Origin: Fundidesulfovibrio magnetotacticus
GTDB taxonomy: Bacteria; Desulfobacterota; Desulfovibrionia; Desulfovibrionales; Desulfovibrionaceae
DNA length: 64,000 nucleotides
Assembly: GCF_013019105.1 (NCBI RefSeq)
Contig: NZ_BLTE01000014.1
Location: forward strand, 1 to 64,000
Direction: 5' to 3'
This document shows, piece by piece, positions 39,539 to 47,871 of this stretch. Position numbers and translations under genes: made by a program. The notes under the pieces are model-generated. The model saw only the letters and a program-made list of their open reading frames with translations, made no database searches and was not told where the DNA came from. Numbering within the stretch: the first letter of the stretch is position 1; each line of letters starts with the position of its first letter.

Positions 39539-39567
39539 TGTTTAACCAGATGGTTAACTGGTGTCAA
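39539..39567 (-). promoter_or_regulatory. TetR-operon promoter with embedded operator
   Basis: On the minus strand TTGACA (39562-39567), 17-bp spacer, TAAACA (39539-39544). The perfect palindrome TTAACCA-GA-TGGTTAA (39542-39557) fills the spacer and touches the -10. A further GTTTAACC half-site repeats at 39515-39522. Repressor binding here would block RNA polymerase. Confidence 0.65.
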
Positions 39568-39772
39568 GAGCAGATGACAAGGGCCGGAGGAGCGCCCCGG
39601 GGGGGGCGTCGGCCTCGGGGCGGGGCCATGCGCGGCGACTCCCCGCAGGCCGCGTTGCAAGGGGCAAGTCCAAGGCCTCGCGCATGGGCCGGCGGCTCCG
39701 CGCGTGGCTTGTCCCTGCCCCTGTCGGAGGGATTTGATCAGGCGGCGGGAGGCGACCGTAGCGGCGAGCCGT

Positions 39773-40162
39773 CTAGACCTTCACCTCGTAGCCCAGGTCC
39801 ACCTGGTCGGCGCGCTGGCCGCCCCGGATGCCCCAGTTGTGGCGGGGCTCCTCGGCCACGTGCACGAACACGTCCCCGGCGGGCACGCCCAACTTGCCCA
39901 GGCGTTCCACCACGGCGGCGTAGAGCCTGCCTTTGGCCTCGGGGCTGCGTCCCTCGAAGGCCTTGACCTCCACCAGCGTGTAGCGCTCGCCCTTGCCGGG
40001 CGGCACAAGCCACTCGTCGGGGGCGAAGTGCTGGATGCGGATGTTGTGGTCGTGCGCGGGGATGCCGAAGGCCTCCACAAGGGCCAGATGCACGGCTTCC
40101 ATGAGGTCCCGCTTTTCCTGGTGCTCGCGGGGGCCGATGACGCTGACGAGGACGAGAGGCAT
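39773..40162 (-). CDS. Tautomerase-superfamily protein
   Basis: A 129-residue protein with Pro directly after the initiator Met (MPLVLVSVIGPREHQEKRD), the catalytic N-terminal proline of 4-oxalocrotonate tautomerase and MSAD-type enzymes. The length fits the fused two-repeat members (about 130 residues) rather than the 60-residue type. The C-terminal motif FVHVAEEPRHNWGIRGGQRA matches the tautomerase_3-like group. The physiological substrate is not evident. It lies 16 bp downstream of the coiled-coil gene on the same strand. Confidence 0.8.
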   Translation of the reverse strand: MPLVLVSVIGPREHQEKRDLMEAVHLALVEAFGIPAHDHNIRIQHFAPDEWLVPPGKGERYTLVEVKAFEGRSPEAKGRLYAAVVERLGKLGVPAGDVFVHVAEEPRHNWGIRGGQRADQVDLGYEVKV

Positions 40163-40178
40163 GGGCGCTCCTTATGGA

Positions 40179-40700
40179 TTATTGCACGCGGTCCAGGCGG
40201 CGGGCCTCCTGCTCCGGGGTGGGGATGGCCCCCCGGGGCACGTCGGTGGGGCCGCCGGGGCGGGCGGGTTCGGGATCGGCCGCGGGGGGCGCGGCGGGCT
40301 GGGGGGCGGCGTCTCTGGGTGGTTGCTGGTCCGAAGGGGCAGGGGGCGCGGTGGCCTGCGCGGCCTGTCTCTCCTGGAGTTCCGTGAGGCGTTTCTGTAA
40401 GGTATTCATGTTGGCGGAAAGCTCCTGGAGCAGTGCCTGGCTTTCGCCCCGGCAGGCCTCCAGCTGGGCGCGTTCGGAGGCCAGCAGGGCGTCCAGCCCG
40501 GCCTGCACGCGCTCGCGGTCGAGCCGCAGGGCGGTTTTTTCCGCTTCCAGACGTTGGCGCTGGTGCTGGACCTCCTCCATCTGATAGCGTAGCTCCACCA
40601 GCTCCTTTTCCAGGGCGAAATAGCGCGTGGCCACCAGGGTGGAGAGCGCGGCGGCGGCCGCCGTGACCACCGCGAAGAGGACGAAAGCGACTGTTTTCAT
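40179..40700 (-). CDS. Membrane-anchored coiled-coil protein
   Basis: A 173-residue protein with one N-terminal TM anchor (VAFVLFAVVTAAAAALSTLV), a continuous coiled coil of about 80 residues (EKELVELRYQMEEVQHQRQR and onward) and a Pro/Ala-rich disordered tail ending PEQEARRLDRVQ. No enzymatic motif. ATG at 40700 follows GGGAGGG, which rejects the longer frame from 40748. It is divergent from rlmI. Function unknown; an envelope or division-linked scaffold is possible. Confidence 0.7.
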   Translation of the reverse strand: MKTVAFVLFAVVTAAAAALSTLVATRYFALEKELVELRYQMEEVQHQRQRLEAEKTALRLDRERVQAGLDALLASERAQLEACRGESQALLQELSANMNTLQKRLTELQERQAAQATAPPAPSDQQPPRDAAPQPAAPPAADPEPARPGGPTDVPRGAIPTPEQEARRLDRVQ

Positions 40701-40781
40701 GACCCTCCCATAGCCCGGCGGCGCGCAGGGCTCAAGCGCTTGTTGCAAACCCGGCCCGGAAGGCCTACAGGACCCCCTCTT

Positions 40782-41990
40782 ATGGACCTACCTATCCTGC
40801 ATCTCAAGAAACACGAGGAACGCCGCCTCCTTTCGGGACACCTTTGGGTGTTCTCCAACGAGGCGGACACGGCCCTAAGCCCCCTGAACTCCTTCCAGCC
40901 CGGCGACCACGCCCTGGTGATGAGCGCGCGCGGCAAGCCCATGGGCGTGGCCTACGTCAACCCCGCCTCGCTCATCCTGGCGCGCCTCTGCGACCGCGAC
41001 CCCAAGGCCGTGCTCGGGCGCGACTGGCTACGCGCGCGGCTCACCGAAGCCCTGGCCCTGCGCGAGCGCTTCTTCGACCAGCCCTATTACCGCCTCTGCC
41101 ACGGCGAGGGCGACCATCTGCCCGGCCTGGTGGTGGACCGCTACGGCGCGACCCTCTGCGTGCAGCTGCTCACGGCGGGCATGGAGCGTCTGCGCCAGGA
41201 GGTGCTGGACGTGCTCGACGAGTTGGTGCGCCCCGACGCCGTGCTCCTCAAGGGAGACGTGTCCGCGCGCTCCGTCGAGGGCCTGCCCCGCGTCAACGAG
41301 ACCGTCCTGGGCGTCGCGCCCGACACCGTGGAGGTGCCCGAGGGCGAAGGCGTCTACCGCGCCAGCCTGGAGGCCGGGCAGAAGACCGGCTGGTTCTACG
41401 ACCAGCGCCCCAACCGCCTGGGCCTCCTGCCCCTGTGCCGCGAAGCGAGCGTGCTGGACGTGTTCAGCTACGTGGGCGCGCTGGGCGTTGGCGCGGCCCT
41501 GGCCGGGGCCTCCGAGGCCGTCTGCGTGGACTCCTCCCAGGCCGCCGTGGACCGCGTGCTGGAGAACGCCCGCGTCAACGGCGTGGAGCCCCGCGTGAGC
41601 GCCCTCAAGGGCGACGCCGCCGAGGTCATGGAGTCCCTGATCCAGGAGGGCCGCCGCTTCGACGTGGTCAGCCTGGACCCGCCCGCCCTGGTCAAGCGCA
41701 AGAAGGACCTGGAGGGGGCCATCGGCGGCTACCACAAGCTCAACAAGCTGGCCTCGCGCCTGGTGGCGCCCGGCGGCTTCCTGCTCACGGCCTCGTGCTC
41801 GCAGCACATGGAGGCCTGGCAGTTCACCCGCGTGACGGGGCAGGCCGTCTCCGGGCGGCGCAAGGCGCAGCTGGTGCGCCGGGGCGGCCAGGGGCCGGAC
41901 CACCCGGTGCACCCGGCCATGCCCGAGACCGACTACCTGAAATCGCTGCTTTACAGGCTGACCGCTTCACAATTCCGGGAAAAGGATTAA
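40782..41990 (+). CDS. rlmI: RlmI-like class I SAM-dependent rRNA methyltransferase
   Basis: A 402-residue protein with an N-terminal PUA domain (LSGHLWVFSNEAD, PGDHALVMSARGKPMGVAYV), an EEHEC-like linker and a Rossmann methyltransferase domain (GWFYDQRPNR, VLDVFSYVGALGVGAA, VVSLDPPALVKRK). Architecture and motifs fit RlmI (YccW), the 23S rRNA C1962 m5C methyltransferase; TASCSQHM provides the catalytic cysteine region. It is about 10 bp upstream of mlaE and on the same strand, so it may be the first gene of that transcript. Confidence 0.85.
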   Translation: MDLPILHLKKHEERRLLSGHLWVFSNEADTALSPLNSFQPGDHALVMSARGKPMGVAYVNPASLILARLCDRDPKAVLGRDWLRARLTEALALRERFFDQPYYRLCHGEGDHLPGLVVDRYGATLCVQLLTAGMERLRQEVLDVLDELVRPDAVLLKGDVSARSVEGLPRVNETVLGVAPDTVEVPEGEGVYRASLEAGQKTGWFYDQRPNRLGLLPLCREASVLDVFSYVGALGVGAALAGASEAVCVDSSQAAVDRVLENARVNGVEPRVSALKGDAAEVMESLIQEGRRFDVVSLDPPALVKRKKDLEGAIGGYHKLNKLASRLVAPGGFLLTASCSQHMEAWQFTRVTGQAVSGRRKAQLVRRGGQGPDHPVHPAMPETDYLKSLLYRLTASQFREKD

Positions 41991-41999
41991 AAGACCGCC

Positions 42000-42809
42000 A
42001 TGGTCACGGACCCAGAGGCTCCCCCAGCCAATCCCGTCACGCGCCTGGGCGCGGCAAGCCTGGACGCCGTGGCGTCGCTGGGTTCCTACGCCGTGTTCAC
42101 GGCGCGGGGGCTGTGGCACATGGTCAGCCTGCCGTGGCAATGGTCCAAGGTGGTGCGCCAGGTCTACTTCGTCGGGGTGAAGTCCGTGCTGGTCATCGCG
42201 CTCATCGGTCTGTTCACGGGCATGGTGCTGGGGCTCCAGGGCTACTACACCCTGGTGAAGTTCGGGGCCGAGGGGCTTCTGGGCGCGGCGGTGTCGCTTT
42301 CGGTGATCCGCGAACTGGGGCCGGTGCTCACGGCCATCATGGTGGCGGGCCGCGCGGGCTCCTCCATGGCGGCGGAGCTCGGCATCATGCGCATCTCGGA
42401 GCAGATCGACGCCCTGGACGCCATGGACGTGGACCCCGTGCGCTACCTGGCCGGGCCGCGCTTCGCGGCCGCGCTGGTCAGCTTCCCGCTGCTCACGGCC
42501 ATGTTCGACGTGATCGCCATGATCGGCGGCCACCTGACGGGCGTGACGCTCCTGGGCGTGGGCCCCGGCGTCTACTGGGGCCGCATCCACGACAGCGTGG
42601 TGCTGGAGGATGTGACGGGCGGTTTCGTGAAAGCGCTGGTGTTCGCGCTCCTGGTGGCCTCGGTCTCCTGCTGGCAGGGCTTCTACGCCCACCGCAGGCC
42701 CGGTGGCTTCGGGGCGCGCGGGGTGGGGCTGGCCACCACGTCCGCCGTCGTGGCGTCGTGCGTGGCCATCCTGGCCGGGGATTACGTCCTGACCAGCTTC
42801 CTGATGTGA
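42000..42809 (+). CDS. mlaE: Phospholipid transport permease MlaE
   Basis: A 269-residue permease with the conserved MlaE cores VKSVLVIALIGLFTGMVLGL, SVIRELGPVLTAIMVAGRAG, EQIDALDAMDVDPVRYLAGPR, and about six membrane segments. With MlaD and the ATPase MlaF it forms the inner-membrane complex that moves phospholipids between inner and outer membranes. It leads mlaE-mlaD-mlaC-mlaA here. No mlaF lies between or beside these genes. Confidence 0.93.
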   Translation: MVTDPEAPPANPVTRLGAASLDAVASLGSYAVFTARGLWHMVSLPWQWSKVVRQVYFVGVKSVLVIALIGLFTGMVLGLQGYYTLVKFGAEGLLGAAVSLSVIRELGPVLTAIMVAGRAGSSMAAELGIMRISEQIDALDAMDVDPVRYLAGPRFAAALVSFPLLTAMFDVIAMIGGHLTGVTLLGVGPGVYWGRIHDSVVLEDVTGGFVKALVFALLVASVSCWQGFYAHRRPGGFGARGVGLATTSAVVASCVAILAGDYVLTSFLM

Positions 42810-42854
42810 GCCCGGGTTGATTTGCCCGGCGATGAGGCATAGTGGGTGGGGAAC

Positions 42855-43310
42855 ATGCGGAATCGGGGCGTGGAATTTGCAGTCGGACTCTTCGTGCTGG
42901 CCGGGCTTTTGTGCACGGCGTGGCTGGCGGTCCGGCTGGGCAAGATGGAAGCCGTGGGCGGCGAAGGCTACCCCGTGCAGGCGCGCTTTCTCGACGTGAC
43001 GGGCCTCAAGGCAGGCTCCGCCGTCGAGATGGCGGGCGTGCGCGTGGGCCGCGTGGAGTCCATCGGGCTCTCTCCGGAGAAGCGCGCCGTGGTGACCATG
43101 CGCATCGACAAGGGCGTGACGCTCACCGACGACGCCATCGTCTCGGTGCGTTCGTCGGGGCTCATAGGCGACAAGTTTTTGAAGATCACCCCCGGAGGGG
43201 GTGACCCGGTCAAACCGGGCGCGCTGCTGACGGAGACCGAATCCTCCGTGGACATCCAGGAGCTGATGGGCAAATACGTCTTCGGCGGCGTGAAGGAGGA
43301 AAAGAAGTGA
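42855..43310 (+). CDS. mlaD: MlaD-type MCE-domain protein
   Basis: A 151-residue single-MCE-domain protein with one N-terminal TM helix (FAVGLFVLAGLLCTAWLAV) and the MCE signature AGSAVEMAGVRVGRVESIGL, RSSGLIGDKFLKITPGG. It forms the hexameric periplasmic ring on MlaE. ATG at 42855 (after GGTGGGGAAC) is chosen; an in-frame GTG at 42846 is possible. The TGA overlaps the next ATG (TGATG). Confidence 0.92.
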   Translation: MRNRGVEFAVGLFVLAGLLCTAWLAVRLGKMEAVGGEGYPVQARFLDVTGLKAGSAVEMAGVRVGRVESIGLSPEKRAVVTMRIDKGVTLTDDAIVSVRSSGLIGDKFLKITPGGGDPVKPGALLTETESSVDIQELMGKYVFGGVKEEKK

Positions 43311-43888
43311 TGGCATCCAGAATCGCGGCGTTCGCGCTGGCGTGGACTTTGGCGCTTTCGGGGATGGCCCTGGCCGGACAGGCGCAGGACACCCTGAAAA
43401 CCAGCGTGGACGAGGTGCTCCGCGTGCTTTCGGCCTCCAAGCCGGGCTCTCCCGGCCGCGCCGAGGCTCTCTACAAGGCCGTGAGCAGCGTGTTCGACCC
43501 GGAAGAGCTGGCCCGGCGCACCCTGGCCACCAACTGGGACGCCTTCAAGCCCGAGGAGCGCGAGCGCTTCACCAAAGCCTTTCTCAAACTTCTGGAGCGC
43601 ACCTATCTGCGCCGCATCGAGGCCTATACCGACGAGAAGGTGCTCTTCCTGGGCGAGGCCCCACTGGCTGACGGACGTGTGGAGGTCTCCACCAAGATCG
43701 TCACGTCCACCAAGGAAGTGCCCATCGTCTACCGCCTCATCCACAAGGCGGACTGGAAGGTCTACGACGTCGTCATCGAGGGCGTGAGCCTGGTGCAGAA
43801 CTACCGCAACCAGTTCAGCCAGATTCTCGCCAAGGAAACCCCCGCCCAGCTCATCGCCCGGGTGGAAACCATGGGGAACGCCAGCTAG
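43310..43888 (+). CDS. mlaC: MlaC-type periplasmic phospholipid-binding protein
   Basis: A 192-residue secreted protein: signal peptide (IAAFALAWTLALSGMALAG), then the Ttg2D/MlaC fold (EELARRTLATNWDAFKPEER, FTKAFLKLLERTYLRRIE, WKVYDVVIEGVSLVQNYRNQ). It ferries phospholipid between the outer-membrane MlaA complex and MlaFEDB. ATG at 43310 overlaps the mlaD stop and follows GGAGGAAAAGA; the GTG at 43307 is an alternative. Confidence 0.92.
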   Translation: MASRIAAFALAWTLALSGMALAGQAQDTLKTSVDEVLRVLSASKPGSPGRAEALYKAVSSVFDPEELARRTLATNWDAFKPEERERFTKAFLKLLERTYLRRIEAYTDEKVLFLGEAPLADGRVEVSTKIVTSTKEVPIVYRLIHKADWKVYDVVIEGVSLVQNYRNQFSQILAKETPAQLIARVETMGNAS

Positions 43889-43965
43889 TTCAGGTGGCGC
43901 ATCTGGGGCGGTTCTACCGCCGGACGCCGTCCGGCGCGGCCATGCGCGAACAGGATAGGTGAGCT

Positions 43966-44766
43966 TTGAAAGCAGATCGCACTCGCAGGTTGTTCCAGGC
44001 CATGATGCTCGTGCTTGCCCTGGCGCTTGCCGCCCAGGGCTGCGCCCGCAAGCAGGCCGCGGCCCCGCTCGACCCCGAGGACGCCCCGTCGGCCCAGATC
44101 GCGGACCCCGCGGAGCCCTGGAACCGCTTCTGGTTCGGCTTCAACGACGTGTTCTTCACCTACCTGGGGCAGCCCTTCAGCAAGGGCTACAAGGCCGTGC
44201 TGCCCCAGTATGCGCGCGACCGCATCGAGAACATCTACTCCAACGCCCTCTTCCCGGTCAGGTTCCTCAACGCCGTGTTCCAGCTTCGTCCGGACAAGGC
44301 CTCGCGGGAGCTGGGACGCTTCATCGTCAACTCGTCCTTCGGCCTGGGCGGCTTCCTGGACCTGGCGGCCTCCGACAAAAAGCTCCAACCCCAGTCGCTG
44401 GACTTCGGCCAGACCCTGGGCGTCTGGGGCGCGGACCACGGCTTCTATCTGGTGCTGCCCATCCTGGGACCCTCCTCCCTGCGCGACGGCTTCGGCATGG
44501 CCGTGGACGCCACGCTTCAGCCCACCACCTACGTGGACGTGCCCTACCTGCTCACGGCCGGACTCTACGGAGCGGGCCGGGTGAACCGCCTGCCCGAGAT
44601 GATCGACCTCTACATGGAAATCAAGCGCTCCGCCGTGGAGCCCTACACCGCCGTGCGCGACGCCTACGCCCAGCTGCGCGAGCGCCAGGTGCGCCAGGCC
44701 CTGGCGGGCGCGTGGTACGCTCCCCAGGCGGGCGAGCAGGCCCCGGCCGCCCCCGCCGCTCCCTGA
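43966..44766 (+). CDS. mlaA: MlaA/VacJ outer-membrane lipoprotein
   Basis: A 266-residue lipoprotein (lipobox LAAQGC) with the VacJ signatures EPWNRFWFGFNDVFF, NIYSNALFPVRFLNAVFQ, GFYLVLPILGPSSLRDGFG. MlaA removes misplaced phospholipids from the outer leaflet and hands them to MlaC. The start is probably TTG at 43966 (after AGGTGAG), because the next ATG (44002) would remove the positively charged signal-peptide head. The C-terminal tail is Ala/Pro-rich. Fourth gene of the mla set, 77 bp after mlaC. Confidence 0.92.
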   Translation: MKADRTRRLFQAMMLVLALALAAQGCARKQAAAPLDPEDAPSAQIADPAEPWNRFWFGFNDVFFTYLGQPFSKGYKAVLPQYARDRIENIYSNALFPVRFLNAVFQLRPDKASRELGRFIVNSSFGLGGFLDLAASDKKLQPQSLDFGQTLGVWGADHGFYLVLPILGPSSLRDGFGMAVDATLQPTTYVDVPYLLTAGLYGAGRVNRLPEMIDLYMEIKRSAVEPYTAVRDAYAQLRERQVRQALAGAWYAPQAGEQAPAAPAAP

Positions 44767-44790
44767 GGCAAGGCCCTTTCCGGACAGCAA

Positions 44791-44830
44791 CGAAGAGCCC
44801 CGGCGCGCATGTGCGCGCCGGGGCTCTTCG
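44791..44830. terminator. Long perfect palindrome between convergent genes
   Basis: A 19-bp perfect stem (44791-44809 with 44812-44830) with a TG apex (effective loop larger). It lies between mlaA (+) and the EamA gene (-), so it can end both transcripts. Neither side has a real T-run. Confidence 0.65.
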
Positions 44831-44846
44831 ACGTTCCCGGGATGGG

Positions 44847-45779
44847 TCAGGCCGTCTGGCCCCTCCCGCGCCGGTTCAGGTAGGGCCACGTCTCGGAGAG
44901 GAGCATCCCCCCCAGCATGAGCCCGCACCCGAGCATGCCGCGCGGCGAGAGCACCTCGCCGATGAGCGCCCACCCGGCAAGAGCGGCGAACACCGACTCC
45001 AGGCTCAGGATGATGGCCGCGTGGGAGGGGTCTGCGTCGCGCTGGGCCACCAGTTGGAGCGTGTAGGCCACGCCCACCGAGAGCAGGCCGCTGTAAAGGA
45101 TGGGCACGGCGGCGTCCCACAGCCCGGCCGGGGCGAAGGATTCGCCGAGGAACAGCGCCACGCAGAGGCTCAAGGCCGAGCAGACCACATACTGCCCCAC
45201 CGCCAGGTGGATGGGATTCATGCGCGGGGCGAACCACGCGGCCACCAGAACGTGTCCGGCCCAGAAGGCCGCGCCGACGAGTTCCAGGAGGTCTCCCCGG
45301 TTCACGGAGAAATCCTCCCCGATGGAGAGCAGGTACATGCCCCACACCGCCAGGAGCGCGCCCAGCCACGTGCCCAGCGGCGTGCGCCCGCCCAGGAAGG
45401 CCGCGAAGATGGGCACCAGGATCACGTAGAGGCAGGTGATGAACCCGGCCTTGCCAGCCGTGGTGTAAACGAGCCCGATCTGCTGGAGGCTGGCCCCCAG
45501 GGTGAGCACCGCGCCCGCGCAGAGGCAGCCCAGCCATGCCGGGGCCTGCATGCCCGGCGCGGGGCGCATGGACCGGCCGGAGCGCAGGGCCAGGGGCAGC
45601 AGGGCGGCCGCGCCGATGGCGAAGCGCACGCCGTTGAAGGTGAACGGCCCCACGTGCTCCATGCCCACGCGCTGGGCCACGAAGGCCATGCCCCAGATGA
45701 GCGCCGTGACGAGGAGCAGCACGTCGGCCTTCAGTTTGTGAAGATCGCCTTTTCCGGAATTCTGGAGCGGTTGGGTCAC
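44847..45779 (-). CDS. EamA/DMT-family transporter
   Basis: A 310-residue protein with ten predicted TM helices in two EamA repeats (ADVLLLVTALIWGMAFVAQR; HLAVGQYVVCSALSLCVALF), the drug/metabolite exporter fold of RhaT/YdcZ-type proteins. Substrate unknown, often amino acids or metabolites. A GTG start at 45779 with AAAGG upstream gives the expected short N-terminus; the alternative ATG at 45833 would add a Pro-rich stretch. Confidence 0.88.
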   Translation of the reverse strand: MTQPLQNSGKGDLHKLKADVLLLVTALIWGMAFVAQRVGMEHVGPFTFNGVRFAIGAAALLPLALRSGRSMRPAPGMQAPAWLGCLCAGAVLTLGASLQQIGLVYTTAGKAGFITCLYVILVPIFAAFLGGRTPLGTWLGALLAVWGMYLLSIGEDFSVNRGDLLELVGAAFWAGHVLVAAWFAPRMNPIHLAVGQYVVCSALSLCVALFLGESFAPAGLWDAAVPILYSGLLSVGVAYTLQLVAQRDADPSHAAIILSLESVFAALAGWALIGEVLSPRGMLGCGLMLGGMLLSETWPYLNRRGRGQTA

Positions 45780-46012
45780 GGGTGCGCCTTTCTGAAGGTG
45801 TGGCTTCGGCACGCTGGCCGGGAGGGAGGGCATAACCTCGCGGCGGGGTCGTGGCAACTGTTCGGCGCGTCAGGAGAAACGGCCCGGGCTTTGCAGCATG
45901 GCCCTCGTGGGGGGGCAGGCGGGGCACATCCCTCGCCGGGCAGGGCCCCCGGAAGGGCTCCCCCCAAGGATCTTCAGGAAGCGCGCGACCGCGAGGCGCG
46001 CGGGAGGCGACC

Positions 46013-46645
46013 ATGGACACCACGACGCCAAACGCCCGGAGAGGGCATGCAGAATCAGGACGTGTCGGGCCGGAGGGCGTCGCGCCTGCCGCCGTCGAGC
46101 GGCGGCCGTACCAGCCCGGGCGAAAGGCCTCCGGGCGCGCCGCGCCGGAGCGCACCGTGCCCGACCGCACGGCCCGGGCGGCGCTCCTGGAGCAGACCCG
46201 GCTGGCCCGGGGCATGGACTGGCGGTCCCTGCTGGTTCTCGGGCAAAGCATGACATATCGTGAAGTGTCTGCCGGAAGTTTCCTCTACCAGGAGGGCGAG
46301 CCCGGCGAGGAGCTGGCGGTGCTCCTGAGCGGGGTGCTCACGGTGGTGAAACGGGACTCCGAGGGCCAGGACGCGCGCGTGGGCGAGATCCACGCCCGGG
46401 CCGTGGTGGGGGAAATGTCGCTGCTGGACGGGGGGCCGCGTTCGGCATCGGTCTACGCGCAGACCCCGGCGGCGCTCCTGGCCTTGAACCGGCGGGCGCT
46501 GGAACGCCTCCTCGAGGCGCATCCCCGCGTGGGGACGCGGCTTCTGGCTGCCCTGGCCGCCGAGGTGAGCCAGCGCCTGCGCCTGGCGACGGGACGCCTG
46601 GCCAGACGGGGCGGCGGCGACGCCTTCGCCCTGGAGGACGTCTGA
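46013..46645 (+). CDS. Cyclic nucleotide-binding domain protein
   Basis: A 210-residue protein with a disordered Arg/Pro-rich N-terminus (to about residue 75) and one cNMP-binding domain (SAGSFLYQEGEPGEELAVLL, ARAVVGEMSLLDGGPRSASV: the phosphate-binding cassette GEMSLLDGGPRSA is well kept). The Crp-type helix-turn-helix is absent; the C-terminus is only a short helix. It is therefore not a CRP transcription factor; it may be a c-NMP-responsive partner of another protein. ATG at 46013 follows GGGAGG at good spacing. Confidence 0.8.
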   Translation: MDTTTPNARRGHAESGRVGPEGVAPAAVERRPYQPGRKASGRAAPERTVPDRTARAALLEQTRLARGMDWRSLLVLGQSMTYREVSAGSFLYQEGEPGEELAVLLSGVLTVVKRDSEGQDARVGEIHARAVVGEMSLLDGGPRSASVYAQTPAALLALNRRALERLLEAHPRVGTRLLAALAAEVSQRLRLATGRLARRGGGDAFALEDV

Positions 46646-46774
46646 GCGTCCGGCGGGAGGAGAGCCGGGCGCGTCCGGGTCGGGATTCCGCCGATCCGGC
46701 GGGAAACGGCCCGCGGCCGGGGCGGACCGCCTACCGGAAGCGGGGAACGTCAGGCCCTGCGCGGGGGCGGCCTG

Positions 46775-47800
46775 TCAGGCCTGGGTCTTTCCCTCATGGG
46801 GCAGGGTGGCCAGCAACGCGCCCGCCTCATGGAAGTCCGGGCGTATCTCCAGGGCGCGGCGCAGGTGCGAGGCCGCGCTGTCCAGGCGGGAGGCGTGCTG
46901 GTAGGCCTTGGCGATGTTGTAGTGGAGGTTCTCGTCGTCGGGGGTCAGGTCCAGGGCACGGGTGTAGGCGTGCAGGGCCCCGGAGAGGTCTCCCGAGCGG
47001 CGAAGGCGCACGCCCAGGGTGTTGTAGGGGTTCACGGCCTTGGGATCGTGGGTGAGAATCTCCACGAAAAGTTCCTTCAGTTCCTGGAGCTTGTCCTGCA
47101 TGGCCAGGATGTCGGCCGAACGTTTCAGGCAGTCCAGGTGCTTCTCCAGGTCCCCCTGGCCCTTGTGGGCGTAGGCCAGGCCCCTGTAAGCCTCCGCGAA
47201 AAGCGTGTTGGCGGCCAGGGCCTTGTTGAAGCAGACGATGGCCTGGCCGAATTCCTGGATCCGCAGGTGCTCCAGGCCCTTGTTGAACCATTCCACGGCT
47301 TCGTTCTCGCCGGTTGCCACCTGGGAGAGCACGCGCACGGCCTCCCCGAAGTGCCCGGTGAAGGCCAGGCGCTTGCCCTCGTCCAGCAGGGCCTGGCTCT
47401 CCTCGTCCGGCCGGGAGCTCTCCCAGGCGGCCTTGAGGTGCCTGGCGAAGGTCTCCAACTGGTAGGGCCTGAGCACGTAGCCCCCGCAACCCGCCGCGAT
47501 GGCGCGCATCACGCGTTCGCGCCGCCCGTCGGAGGAGACCATCACCACGGCTTTGTCCTTGAGTTCCGGGTCCCGTTTGAGCATTCTCGCGCACTCGAAC
47601 CCGGTGAGGCCTCCCGTCTGGTCGGCCACCAGCACCAGATGGATCGAGGGCTCGGGCAGATAGCGCCTGGCCTCCTGGTAGTCCGGGAAGGCGTGGACCG
47701 AGGCGAAACCCAGGCGGGCCAGGCTCTGGCGGTCCCTAGCGGCCTGGGCCGGTTCGGCGTTGATCAGGGCCACGCCGATCTGGGCTGGTTCGAAGCGCAT
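46775..47800 (-). CDS. Receiver domain-TPR protein (paralogue 2), phosphoacceptor lost
   Basis: A 341-residue paralogue of the protein at 8.3 kb: a receiver-like N-terminus, then TPRs with near-identical blocks (AEAYRGLAYAHKGQGD, VEILTHDPKAVNPYNTLGVR, DDENLHYNIAKAYQHASRLD). By alignment, LVLVADQTGGLTG puts Ala where the other copy has the phosphoacceptor Asp, and the next residue is Asp; the switch is LRPY as in the other copy. So this copy may be a non-phosphorylated pseudo-receiver. No GTGAT-type partner lies beside it. Start MRFEPAQ (47800) is chosen by homology; an ATG two codons earlier is possible. Confidence 0.82.
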   Translation of the reverse strand: MRFEPAQIGVALINAEPAQAARDRQSLARLGFASVHAFPDYQEARRYLPEPSIHLVLVADQTGGLTGFECARMLKRDPELKDKAVVMVSSDGRRERVMRAIAAGCGGYVLRPYQLETFARHLKAAWESSRPDEESQALLDEGKRLAFTGHFGEAVRVLSQVATGENEAVEWFNKGLEHLRIQEFGQAIVCFNKALAANTLFAEAYRGLAYAHKGQGDLEKHLDCLKRSADILAMQDKLQELKELFVEILTHDPKAVNPYNTLGVRLRRSGDLSGALHAYTRALDLTPDDENLHYNIAKAYQHASRLDSAASHLRRALEIRPDFHEAGALLATLPHEGKTQA

Positions 47801-47871
47801 CGGCATCGTATAGGGAGGCCCGCGGCGGCTGGCAAGGCCCGGGCGGGCCGGAGCGGAAAGGAGAAACAAGC

